A stretch of 64,000 nt of DNA from Mnemiopsis leidyi (taxonomy: Eukaryota; Ctenophora; Tentaculata; Lobata; Bolinopsidae), in the NCBI GenBank assembly GCA_000226015.1, contig JH152817.1, positions 201,551 through 265,550 on the forward strand, read 5' to 3'. Numbering within the stretch: position 1 is the stretch's first letter; each line of letters starts with the position of its first letter. Both the position numbers and the translations under genes were made by a program. The notes under the pieces were generated by a model. The model ran no database searches. It was given only the letters and a program-made list of their open reading frames with translations, and was not told where the DNA came from. Below, piece after piece: positions 51,027 to 62,912 of the stretch.

Positions 51027-51298
51027 ATAAGATAAGATAAGATAAGATAAGATAAGATAAGATAAGATAAGATAAGATAAGATAAGATAAGATAAGATAA
51101 GATAAGATAAGATAAGATAAGATAAGATAAGATAAGATAAGATAAGATATGATAAGATAAGATAAGATAAGATAAGATAAGATAAGATAAGATAAGATAA
51201 GATAAGATAAGATAAGATAAGATAAGATAAGATAAGATAAGATAAGATAAGATAAGATAATATAAGATAAGATAAGATAAGATAAGATAAGATAAGAT
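51027..51298. repeat. (GATAA)n microsatellite, about 54 units
   Basis: Nearly perfect 5-bp array with two visible interruptions (near 51150 and 51261). On - it is open in more than one frame and encodes repeats of Leu-Ser-Tyr-Leu-Ile; those frames are artefacts of the repeat. Each unit contains a GATA core. Confidence 0.97.
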
Positions 51299-54200
51299 TA
51301 TATGCGATTTTAAAAGACCGCTTAAGCAAAAAACAAGCTTCATAAAATAAGACCTTACTTTTGATATTTTTCTAATTGACTAACCATGCTCAACTTCCAA
51401 AGCTTGAGCTTTTGATGTCAAGAATGACAGCTATTTCACAGCTTACCTCACAACATTGTTTCTGATTGGGACCCTATTCGCATTGATCATCATTCATCCT
51501 ACTGTTTAAAGACCAGTTGCCAACACTGGGCTGAAATTTTTCTGATTTGATGAATTGGTGGCTCACTTCAACGATGGCACGCTGTTGCGAGGAAAGACTT
51601 TTTCTTTCAGACATTTAGGCATCGCGGTCCAGAAAAAGATTGTAACATGTCATGAATATGCCAAGAATATGCAAGTGCAACCGTTAAGATGTGGAAAAAA
51701 GCTTTCTGAATCAGTATCAGAGTATGAGGAAGAATTATCAAAGCCCAGTAGACATTGACAAAGCGAAAGTAAATACCAGGGAAAACGGGTACGCGTCGTG
51801 AGCAAGTAGAATAAGTACTCAATAAATCGACACCGGCGAGAGATAAAAAATATAAGATAAATAATCATAATACTTAACTATTTTGTAACATAGAAAATGT
51901 GGCAGCGTAATATAAATCCCCGATAAATGAAACAGAAATCTTCATAACAACCCAATTGAGAATTCTTCTTTGTAGCATCACTTTGTGTCAAAGTGCCGAA
52001 ATAGACCAACAAACGCATAATAATAAATCCAGAATAATTATACAGTTTACAAGTTAAGGTGAAACCTTATCAAGTTTTAAAGAAGGCGGTGCAAGCACTA
52101 TCGTCCAGCCACTGCCTTTCTTCGCAGTTCTAACATATCGATCATTGCGCCGAGCCTTGATGCAATGAAATATTCAGTTCTGGTGATTTTTACGTAAGCA
52201 TAAGTGTTCCTTACTTTTTTTCCAGACGGCAAACTGAATTTTGAGGGGGCAGGCCGATGGGTTTCTCACAACCAGGAAGAGGTTTTGATGAAATAATAAA
52301 AGGCTGTGAACTCGAAGCGATTAAAAAACCAAAAAATTAACCAGTTTCATGATAAGAACCCGATCGAGAAATTCTGATTCAATATCTGAACACTTTCCTA
52401 TTAAAGAATGCCAGCTAATGTATAAAATGCAATATTTATTTGAAACCAGTTGAAAAAGTAATGAGCAGAAATTACCGAAATCCCAATCTCCTAAGCCGTA
52501 TATAAATAGATTATAGCTGTAAAATATAGTGTAAAATTTTACGACTTATATTATCTAAGAATGACATAATAATATATAAATATTTTTGCTGATTGTTTTA
52601 CTAAAGATTAGGATAAAATAAGAATGTTTATACCCGAATAATCCTGTACTTGGCCTCCCTAATTAGAACTTCGTAAGAATGGCCTATGCGGAGCTTGTAG
52701 CGTTAGACTAACTTGAGGACTGAAATGTTTCAGATAAGTACATGCATTATGCATTTGCATTGATCAATTCAACATGGAGTTCTAAAAAGCAGTCCAAACA
52801 AAAGTTATTGACCTAAAATAAAGTTCATATCCGTATCTTTGAACTCCCTAATCTCGATCAGCTCTTTTACGTAAACTACCTGCTAAAGCTCCCAAATATG
52901 TGTCATGAGACGTGCTAAAGTTTCCAAAATGCTCCTTAACCGCGTTTTAAACTCTTCAATCGTCGACAGTATGAGCATGTGTCGTGAAAATTCACAGCGT
53001 CAGAAAGAAATATGTACGATGTGAGCGGGGCGGTTTTGACGTTCTGATCGACACTGACTTTTAGGGCTTGTCTTAATGCGTCGTGTTACACGTCAGTTGT
53101 TCTACCATTTGACGTGAACCTGTGTCACGTGATTCAAAGTAAATATCGCAAGCCGATCTCACTGATTTTCGTCTTGTAATTTCGGATAAGATCACATGTA
53201 CACCTTAAGGAGTTTAATTTTATTATCTATAAACGATTGTCAATACAGAATTACAGGTGGCCAACGTGAATAATATAGTACATGATTGAGTTCAAATGTT
53301 ACTTTTAAGTAAAAACAAAAGTTGCTTTCTGGTATATAATTATCAATTCCCACGGTAGAGAATTACAGAAAGGTGCATTGGAAAACAAATTCAATCATAC
53401 TTTTTCGGTGTTCAATAATTTTGACATCTATTGACCGGTCACGGGAAAAATGGACGCCGGACGAAGGCGTTCAGTAGAATTCTACCAGACGCCTCTAACT
53501 TGACCTCCAGAGCATGGGACATACCTTACTTCCTGATTCGGGCCTGGTTTGATTTACCTTATATACCTAATACAAGCTTAATCCAACATAAAATGACTCC
53601 AAATGCAAGAAAACAACATTGAATTGGAAACATTTCGTCAAATAAGCGGAATGAGATTTAAAAGCAGATAAACAATGAATGATTTGATTGGATGGCGTCA
53701 GTAAGATTTCAGTTTAAAGCGACTGACGCAATACAGTCGAATCAGTTATTGTTCAATTTTTGATTGTAACCCTAGCAACTATACTATGTATACTTACATA
53801 GAACGCTATCAATACAATTAAGCAATTAGTCCCAAGCCTTAGGTAAACATGAGGTAAACAAAGCTTCGATATTTTCATGATAGACAATTTTTGTTATTTT
53901 GAGGAGACCATAGACCACCTCACGCCCTGGTGACCATCCACAAAAGTAATTCTCACGTTTTTGGTGAATGATCATATTGTTTCATCATATTTTCGTGCAT
54001 GATACAATCTGAACTACCACTTAATCATTAAATTAAACCCTACAAAGATCAAAGTTTAATTTTTCGTACTGGCTTAGTCTTTACAGCATCACTGGAGTCA
54101 TTCGGTAAAAGACGGCAGGGGAAATGTAACCTTTAAAATATTAACCTGTATTCTATTGAAATAAACAAGACTGTTCTCAATATACTGGCTACACTTGTAC

Positions 54201-54401
54201 TCACTACATATAGCCACAAAATACGAGAGATTTAAACCATGATCAAGGTTAAAATCCACGCTGTGTCTGCTGACGACAGAGAATGTGTTGTAACAACTGC
54301 GGCCAATCCATTGATATTGTGTCGTAATACTTGTTATCAGGATTGCTATCGATAAATGCGTGAAATGAGTAGATGTAGAAACAACAGGCGTTGGCATAGT
54401 C
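51299..54401. other. Gene-poor AT-rich stretch
   Basis: No supported gene; only short frames with stops on both strands. One CACGTG lies near 53128. Confidence 0.5.
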
Positions 54402-54422
54402 ATATATATATATATATATAAT
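54402..54422. repeat. (TA)n run
   Basis: About ten TA units next to the foldback element. Confidence 0.9.
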
Positions 54423-54442
54423 AATTATTACTCAATGGACAT

Positions 54443-54595
54443 TGGACGTTAGAATTCGTGGGGAAGAGTCGAAAAATGTCTTCAACATGTGACAGGTTTT
54501 GACCAATGAGAAGACAGATACGACCATTAATTAAGAGAAAAGGGGACATGTTATATAAAATATTTACGACTCGTCCCCAAGAATTCTGACGTCCA
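54443..54595. repeat. Foldback (MITE-like) element with 29-bp inverted arms
   Basis: 54443-54471 (TGGACGTTAGAATTCGTGGG...) is the reverse complement of 54567-54595 with three mismatches. A second pair of arms, 54488-54511 and 54666-54689 (TGTGACAG and ACCAATGAGA blocks), interlocks with the first. No coding capacity and no clear target duplication. Confidence 0.7.
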
Positions 54596-54689
54596 TAGGG
54601 GAGGGGTCACAAATCTTTTATATCACGTGATACCTTTGCTCGATATTGATCGGGCAATCCTAACATCTCATTGGTGAATCACTGTCACA

Positions 54690-57600
54690 TGATACGAAAA
54701 ATTTGGGACCCTCCTCCATATATATCTTTCTCTATTGATAGCACGACAACAACCAACAAAATAACATAACATAGGACAATAATATACCTGGCAGGTCTCT
54801 AAAAGACACACCTTCTGAATATTTTACCGGTCTATGCGTTATAAGTGCCTTGATAATACAGCGATGAAGGAATCGGAGCGATGATATTCTATTGACTAAG
54901 GATTTAAGTTTGGGTAACCGTAAAGTTTGAAGTTTTATAAAATCAAAGTGCAGTGGTACTTTTAGTAAATATTTCTAAAGTCATATCTGTACGCCTCAAC
55001 TTTAATTTCCAGCCACTTAAAGCCCATTTCTATCGGCCATTTCAAGTCTATTTCTATCGGGACTGAGTCAATTCCAAGAATTATTGGTTTATAGAACTGA
55101 GAAAGCTCGACGTGTCAATTGTTGCTACATTAACAGAATCATTCCCAGCTGCATAACTGTTCCATGCCGTTCTAACCTCGAGTGCTTACTTAGACTATAA
55201 TATGATTTAAGGGCTTAGTCGGTCACAACGCTTAAGTCTTGACTTTTAGCGCTTCGTTAGTGATCACAGATTTCCCGGGTTTTTCTTCCTTTTGCGTGTC
55301 GCTACATGCTATAATTTATCACTTACCACCATGCCGGGTTTTGTAATCTTAATCAGATACTAAAACTTCGAACCTCCAATCTCCATCGCCATCCTCTAAC
55401 AAACTCTGGAGAGACTTAGAGAGTCTTTTATTGAGATCCAGAGAGAAAAATTTGAAACCAAGAATTTGAAATTGAGTGTTTGGTTGATAAATTATCATGA
55501 AAACGTTTTTTAAGAATCCTATCCAACATGAATTTACCATGGAATCCTTTCTTTATCAATTCACTCATTTTACTTCACAATTTAGATTAAATTGAAAAAT
55601 TTTCAGGCAACCTCTCATGTCAAAGACCTGTTGATTAGGGAACGGAATTCTTAAGATTTTACAAACCACCCAGCAAGTTTAAGTTAAGAGATAGGCTAGA
55701 TGTTATTAGCAATGAATAGTACTGCATAGACCTAATGAACGGGCGCTGAATACTGATGTGGTATCCAGCAACTACGATTGCACGAAAATACGACTACTAA
55801 GGGACATGTTGTTTAACTTTTCATTCCTCAATTGTCGGCTGACATTTTCAAAGAATCCATACAAAAGTAAATTCCTCTTATATTACACAGTGTATGAACA
55901 TAGATTTTCAGTAAGTTTAAAGAAGACGAGGGTTACAAATCTACAACTCTATTCGCCGTCCACCTCAGGATACAATGACACAGACCTATAGCATCCTTAT
56001 CTACCACATTCACTGAATTATTGAATAAGTTAAAGTACGTATTGTTTGTTAGATCGCATATTATTAACATTTGATATCTATGTTTTATTTTTTCTCACGC
56101 CGAACAGAGCATGTCGCAAAAGAAAATTTGTTTTTTCATATTATCGTAGACTTCAAGGAACTTCTGGTCATTGACTCTAGAATGTATTGCAATATCATTA
56201 TATCATTATTCATTCATCGGCTGGATATGGACTTGGACATTGGACAAGTAGAGTCTATAGAGCAAACATTCAGTAAGTAATATCATTCTTGTAGAAAAGA
56301 ATAAATTAGTCAGGAACAACAAAATTTATACTAATGCTCTGACCACAAGAAGAAAGCTTAACACTAAACACGCATGAGGCAAAACTTAGAGCTTAGCAAA
56401 ACATGTTCATTTAGTCTAAACCTGCGAGCTACTGAAGTCTAGAAGTCCTACATAGCAAGGATAATGTGTAAACGAGTAATAGAGCAATTGTTCTGATTAT
56501 ATCCGCAAAAATCACCACTTATCTAAAATTTCGTACTGGCTATTATACTGATATAGTTTGATGCTCGATCTCATCTATGTATATGAGTAAAACTAATTCG
56601 TGCTCCTTACACTAATACATACTAATGTAAAACCTAAATTTGCCAGTACTAGTAGGATACAAGAAATGAGTCTTAACGCCAAAAGCAATCAGGCAAGTTT
56701 AACACATAAGCAAAATAATAGTGTCCCTAAGACACAAAGAACTCGAGATTAATGCTAATCCTGAAAACGTTAAAAAGTTAAAACGTTGCTACTTGCTACA
56801 CACATATAATGGTCGTAAAGTAGAATTTGCAAAAACATATCATTATAAGAACAGAATAATCAATAATGATAAGGAAGATATAAAAGTACTACGAATAGTA
56901 ATAGCAAAACTTTGAGAAAGCGCCGTGATCTAATCGTTGACTTGGCGACAATCGGCAAAACACCAGTTTGCTTATTAAGTTATTGAAACGTGACCTGTTG
57001 AAAAACTTATCACGGTAGGATCGGTATCTATTCAGTATTCACCGAGATAAAAAACGACAAATTTTGATCCGTTAAAGAATATATCTGGTCGTTAATCCTA
57101 TCATATGCCGTATGTTATTACAATAGCCCCTTCAGTGCAAATATAATACGAAATACGAATAATGAACAAAGAAAGTTGTAAATCCCCTATTCATAATAAC
57201 GCTGAGCCGATAACACCCCGAAAACTATTCATATGACAGATGTACTAACTAAAAAAACTATCGTTCTGTCACGCCGTCATTCTACTTCTGACTTCACTCC
57301 CGCAAGTAACAAGGGCGGTCCCAGTTTTTTATGTCAAAACTGGGATAATTCCAAATTTGTACTGTTTGCATGTTTATTTGCCAGTTCAATTCTCAAGAAA
57401 TAGTGTAAACAGTGAAGGCTTAGTTCGTTGTCTAGTTCACAATCAATATAGGAGATAAGCCTTTACTTCGGCATTCACAAACACAAACTCCTATTCAAAT
57501 CGTTAACTGCGAATTAATGACAGAGCCACAAGAATTAATGACAGAGCCACAAGAATTAAGAACGTTAGAGCAAAGCTGAAGCTTAAGAAAGATAACGCCT

Positions 57601-59185
57601 CACAGTACGCTGAGGACATCCGACATATACATACGAGGAAAATGAAATAAAGAACTGAACTTCAGTTTCCACGTGCACAAACCAATGCGCGGCTTAAATA
57701 CCGTTCCAATTTAATTCATTTAACTTTAAGGTTCAGCGCACGTACGTTCGCGGTACCCCCAACTGGCTCTTATTATAGTAGGTATATAAGATCAAAGAGT
57801 CTTGGTAGTTGGATCTGGGCAAAATTGCGTCACACATTTCACATTAGAAAAATAAAATAGACCAGTCCCATGATTTCTTTTGACTCCAACAGGTAAATTT
57901 TAACTCTAAAGATAGTATAAAGTATTAATTATTATAAGTTCAATTAAAATTTTGAAAGAGCACAAATTGTTCTTAATTTAACAAGGTAAACATTTGATAT
58001 TTCTTAGTTAAGTTAATTCTACTCGTTACTTCTTAGTTCTTGCATAGTCAATAGTAGCTTCCAAAGACCAAAGGGCTTCTAAAGGCTCCTTATTTACGAC
58101 TTTCGCAGTTAGTCATAATTGGAAGTAACTAATTCTTAGGCAGCGAGTCAAGGTAGGACTTCACACTTTTCGGGCTTTTTTATTAATATCTTAGAAACAA
58201 ATACTCCTGAATCTATTAAACATCTGCCAAAAAGAACTTGCCAATTCTTAGGCTTCAATAACAAATTAACCTTTGACGGTAGTCGGACGTCGGTAAATGA
58301 TAATAAGTAAATTGTTCTTAAATTCTTAAGTGATGAGTTAGCGACTACAATTTCTTCAATATAAAAGTAAAACTTCAATTTCACAGCCCAGTCGGTAATG
58401 CCCCTTTTTACAGTGAAGCCACGCCTTGTTTAGGAGTTATATCTGATGGAAAAGTATTTAGAGCTTGGCAAGTTGCCGCCTGCCTGTCAATAGTATTTAG
58501 TAATTTTTCTGGGAAAGCGAACTACGATTTACGGGAGCCAGGATTCGCGTACCATCTCACCAGGATAAATTCTTAACCATCGTCTTGTTATAAATCATAT
58601 GCAAATTTTAGAATATGTTAAGCGATGATCAGTTACATAGTTAACTTATTTAATTGGAATTTTGATTGAAGTCTTATAATATCGCAGATCGCTTATATTC
58701 ATTAACATCGCTAATATTTATCATTAATTCACATTTTTGTTGCACTGCGAGGTAACAATTTTTGCTTTGTTTCCAAATAATCTGCCGCGCGCTACACTCC
58801 TATAAAAGTCAATAGATGATTCCTCAAAATGGAAACATTTTTGGCCCTTAAACGGATCTAATGTGCCTGGTTCATGGTTTGTATTGGGAAGTGGATCGTT
58901 CCTTAAATTCCATCCATCAAAAACGACCAGAATTGACAATGGAATCATGAAAAATGAAAAAATACCCGAAGCTCCACCAAGGCTCATCTAGGCGTGATCA
59001 TGAAGTGGTACCAGATCCAATTAATGTCCATAATCCAGAAAGTGTCGCCAGTTATCAGAGGAATAATTTTAAGATAAAAACACTTGTTATAATATCAGAT
59101 CGGTAGAACTAGTCAGGACCTCAGTCTACAGCGACATATAACGGCCTATTGTCAAAATTGTGACAAGGATAGGAGTACTTTTGAA
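54690..59185. other. Gene-poor AT-rich stretch
   Basis: No supported gene. A 21-bp duplication lies at 57511-57556 (GAATTAATGACAGAGCCACAA twice). Confidence 0.5.
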
Positions 59186-59570
59186 AAGAATAGACGTCTT
59201 TAAACACAAGTAAAATTTTAAAAACGGCTGAAACTCGACTTGTGTGTTGTTATTTTTGAAGAAACTTTCGCAGAATGTCGGTCTTAATAGTATCTTGTTG
59301 CATGCAAAATGTCAGCATAGGGTTCCGAGTTAGTTTAGGAGCTAGACGTCTTCAAACACAGGGAAATGTCTCAAAACGTCAAAAAAGTGTGGCAAACGGC
59401 TGTAACTCAGCCTGTATGTTGTAACTTTTGATGAAACTTTCACAGAATATCGGTCTTAATAGTATTTTATTGCATGCAAAAAATCAGCATATGTTTACGA
59501 GTTTGTTTAGCAGCTTGGCCTCTTTCAACACAAGGAAAATTCTAAACGGCTGTAACACGGTTAAAGTGTT
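59186..59570. repeat. Degenerate tandem repeat of about 150-175 bp, three copies
   Basis: GGCTGAAACTCG at 59226, GGCTGTAACTCA at 59398 and GGCTGTAACACG at 59548 head similar blocks. The first two share GTCGGTCTTAATAGTAT-like and TTGCATGCAAAA segments. A purine-rich, AGTAG-dominated stretch follows to about 59680. Confidence 0.8.
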
Positions 59571-60847
59571 GTATTAGATGGAGGAGTAGAAGAGAGGTGT
59601 AGAGGGAAGTAGTAGAATGGAAATAGTAGAAGGAATAGTAGATGGGAGTAGTTAGTAGTAGCAGATGGTAGGAGGGGGGATTATTATCATGTTTATTTTC
59701 TGCGCGAGATGAATTAGTGAGAAAATTAAAGTGTATAATTTTAAGATTTTTGAAAGTACATACTGTAAGTAAGAACGAGGTGAGTTAGATATTTCTTTAT
59801 TAGGAAAGCATGTTAGTGAGTTGTCAATGACTTAAGCAGACGAAAATTGAAAAGCTAGGTTTCATCTCAGTTCTGCAGTCTGCATGTCTTGTGCTTTTGT
59901 GCATTTCCATGACAACAAATGTACTTGAGACGTTAAAAAACCAATAAATACTAACAAGTTTGACAGGACAAATAAATCTGAATAAGTTAGATTTCTAACA
60001 TACAAAATTGAATCAGGCCAAAACAGCGAGAAACATATGCAATTGGAGGCGGGTATCTTGCACATTAACACCAAGTTGACACTGAATAAGAACCGAGACG
60101 TTGGTAAAATCGGTAGAGGTGGACAAACTGAACAGAAATACCTCGTCTACCAAAATTACTGGCAGCTATTTGTTCAAGATATAATCGGGCTTTTCAAAGT
60201 TTATCAGAACCTCGAAATGTTGCACCGCGCATATTTCAAATTTTAATAACTTTAAACCCAACGGATATGATATTAGAGAGTCCTATGGCTTTTTGTGCTT
60301 CAACAAGTTGCATAATAGATATTCGAACGCAAGAAGGGAACATGTAAATTTAATTAGTTTCACAGAATTATCGATATCCCGATGCTATGAAGGAAAATAA
60401 GAAAAGGGAAGATTCAATAACTGAGACGGAACATGTTGAAGCAGCATGCTAAAACTCCACTAAAATTTAGTACGTGAAATAAGTACTTCTGCACGGTGCT
60501 TTTAATCATCACGTTTAAATTTGTCTGAATCATCATGATTTAAACGCCGCTTATTCTTCAAACTTTCCGGAAGAAGTGAGCGAGTACTTCTGGGGAAACA
60601 TACAGATATAATTATGACTGTGAATATCTAAATACAACCGTACTTTTCAACCGATCTTCTCATCAAATATACAAATACAAAGATCTACAAAACACCCTAT
60701 TCCCTATTTCCCATTAATCAGTCAGGCCCTGACACAATTTTCCCACTACAATCAATGTCAATTGTTTAGCGGCGGCCGGTACTTCACTATAGTCGCCACA
60801 AGACCGCAACTTGATCTAATGCTTGTCGAGTTTCTCCTCGTTCTAAC

Positions 60848-60853
60848 TTTATT
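60848..60853 (-). terminator. Poly(A) signal of RAB28
   Basis: AATAAA on -, 57 bp after the RAB28 stop. Confidence 0.65.
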
Positions 60854-60909
60854 TCTTTCCAGTACCGACGAGGTAAAGGTATCGACCGGGATGTTGGCAG
60901 GTTGCCAAG

Positions 60910-62912
60910 TTACTGGATGGAACAGAGAGCACTGCGTTGGTGGTTGCTGGCAGCAGACCGGGGAGGCTCCAAGTTGGAATACTTCACGATCTCAGCTCGA
61001 ACCACTGTCTGCTGGCTCTCCACCTCCTGCTTCGTGAGTTTAAAGCCAAGGACCTGGGCTGCTACCTTCTGGAAACACAACGAGACCTGCGGAGATATTT
61101 GGGTTAAGACCAGCCGGCTGGAAATTGGGCGTGACTGAGGGAATAGTTTGTTAAGGTGCGGTAGCTTGGTACGGCTTTGCAGGTTTTATTAATTCGGAAT
61201 CCGAGGGTTTGGTCTGCAATCGTGTTTTAAACAGACAAAACGATAGTCAGCTATTCAAGATATTGTGTCAGATATAGATTAATTACTGTTATTCTTTTTT
61301 ATGATAGTTTAAACTAACTTTTGACGTCCTGCTATATTGACAAATCTTAATTTCAACTTTATTAGATGGGACAAAAAATTTCTTTTGATGTCAAACAAAC
61401 ATGAAACTTTGGCAAAGAAATTTTTGACGCTTTTCATCACATGAGTATTTCACAAAACTACTATCAAAAGTATATTATCATTGTTATGGTTAAGTACAAA
61501 AAATTTCTAAGGTACTGATGTAACCTAAATTTCATAAACAGAAAGTAAAGAAACGCCACATATTTTAATAGCGAAAATTGTCGGTTTCGTGTTTTTATTA
61601 AAGCCTAACTTTCGGCGAAAAATTTAAAACTGTGATAGAGTGTTGCAGTCATTAGTATCACAGTCATTAGTATCACAGTTATTAGTGTTGCAGTTACTAG
61701 ATTCACTAACACAAATTCTAGGTCGATATAGCCATATTGCTTTCAGTCTCTTAAACCGTCTACGCGAACTAAGATAGAAAAATATGTGCGATATAAAGAG
61801 CTCATGAGTACCTATATAAAGTTGAGGATTTATTTGAAAAAAGCACGATATATGCTGATTGTCGACTGGACGATTCTCACTCGTTGAGAATGCGGAAATC
61901 TAAATAATTAATTGTGAAAAATGTACGGTTTCCCAGTTGGAGCTAGGTAGAGCTTCAACACGGCTAAGGGGTTTTGCCTTCCATCGCTTCTCGATCAGTA
62001 AACAGTTTACAAGCATGCTCATATTTTTATGTTACAGATTTTAAAGATGTTTTTACAATGTTTTTATTCTGATTTTACACTCAACGATGGAATGTAGATA
62101 CTTTGGTCGATAAGCATCAAAAGAGCTGTTTTAACCAAAAGTGTTTCACAGATTTACCGTACCTGGTCGTCAGTCCTGGCTGAAATGAAATGTGACGACA
62201 TGTTGTTATCAGTAGCAAACTTCTGATGTCGGTCATTCTTCACGGCACGCATGTGATCCAAGTCAACTGAACAATGGGAGAGTTTACAAAATATATCTGA
62301 GTTTATCTCATCGGGAGTTTAAGAGTTCAGAGGCAGATGACATAATCGACATTTAATTGTATGAACTTTATGATATTCGTAGTTGTTAATCATCAAGTGT
62401 ATTAAAACATCGATTTAAAATCTCACTTTTGTTCCCAACAAGAGCCAATGCTGGGAGCTTCTGTCCACACGTCTTCTTGATAATAGCAAGCCAGTCTTCC
62501 AGATTGTCGAAACTTTGAGCATTCGTTATGTCATAGACCATCATCACTGCCTGCAACCGTGGTCTATATACATATATATAATATAGATGTACGTGAAGAG
62601 TGAGTGTACAGAAATAGATAGGACTGCGGACTAATCAAGAAATACCTTTTACCGTGCCATTAATTTAAGTTATAGCTGACAACCTGTCATTTAAATTCAA
62701 TAAACTCTACGACCATTACAACTTACGTGAGCTCCATATATGTAGTTGTTAAGCATGGCCCCGCCCAACGTTTGTCCGCCTATGTCCCAGACTTGGAGAG
62801 CGACATGTGTTTCTCCTGGCAGAACAATTCTCTTGAGGAAGAAATCAACTCCTAGCGTCTGTTTGTACTCCTTTCCGAATGAGCTCTGTGCATATCGTGT
62901 GGCAATTGATGT
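60910..62912 (-). CDS. RAB28: RAB28 homologue, small GTPase (first exon outside the window)
   Basis: Four exons on -, in order: 62912-62727, 62550-62427, 62266-62163 and 61086-60910 (TAA), with GT-AG introns of 176, 160 and 1076 bp and consistent phases. They encode 196 residues; about 25 N-terminal residues with the P-loop (GxxxxGK) are missing. The exon begins exactly after the human GK position and no P-loop coding sequence was found up to base 64000. RAB28 is a farnesylated Rab-like GTPase of cilia and endosomes. Seen: [20 protein letters not shown]; switch II WDIGGQT (RAB28-type, not WDTAGQ); [17 protein letters not shown]4 box NKID; G5 box SAR, where Lys is usual; [18 protein letters not shown]; and a C-terminal CSIQ CaaX box (human CAVQ). 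The 108-codon frame here is exon 2 read into its flanking introns. Confidence 0.96.
61646..61700. repeat. 15-bp tandem repeat in a RAB28 intron
   Basis: CAGTCATTAGTATCA and close variants, about 3.7 copies. Confidence 0.85.

Noticed and set aside
50960-51343. Two frames of 114-127 codons with Leu-Ser-Tyr-Leu-Ile repeats
   Set aside because: Product of the GATAA microsatellite, open in more than one frame and crossing an N gap.
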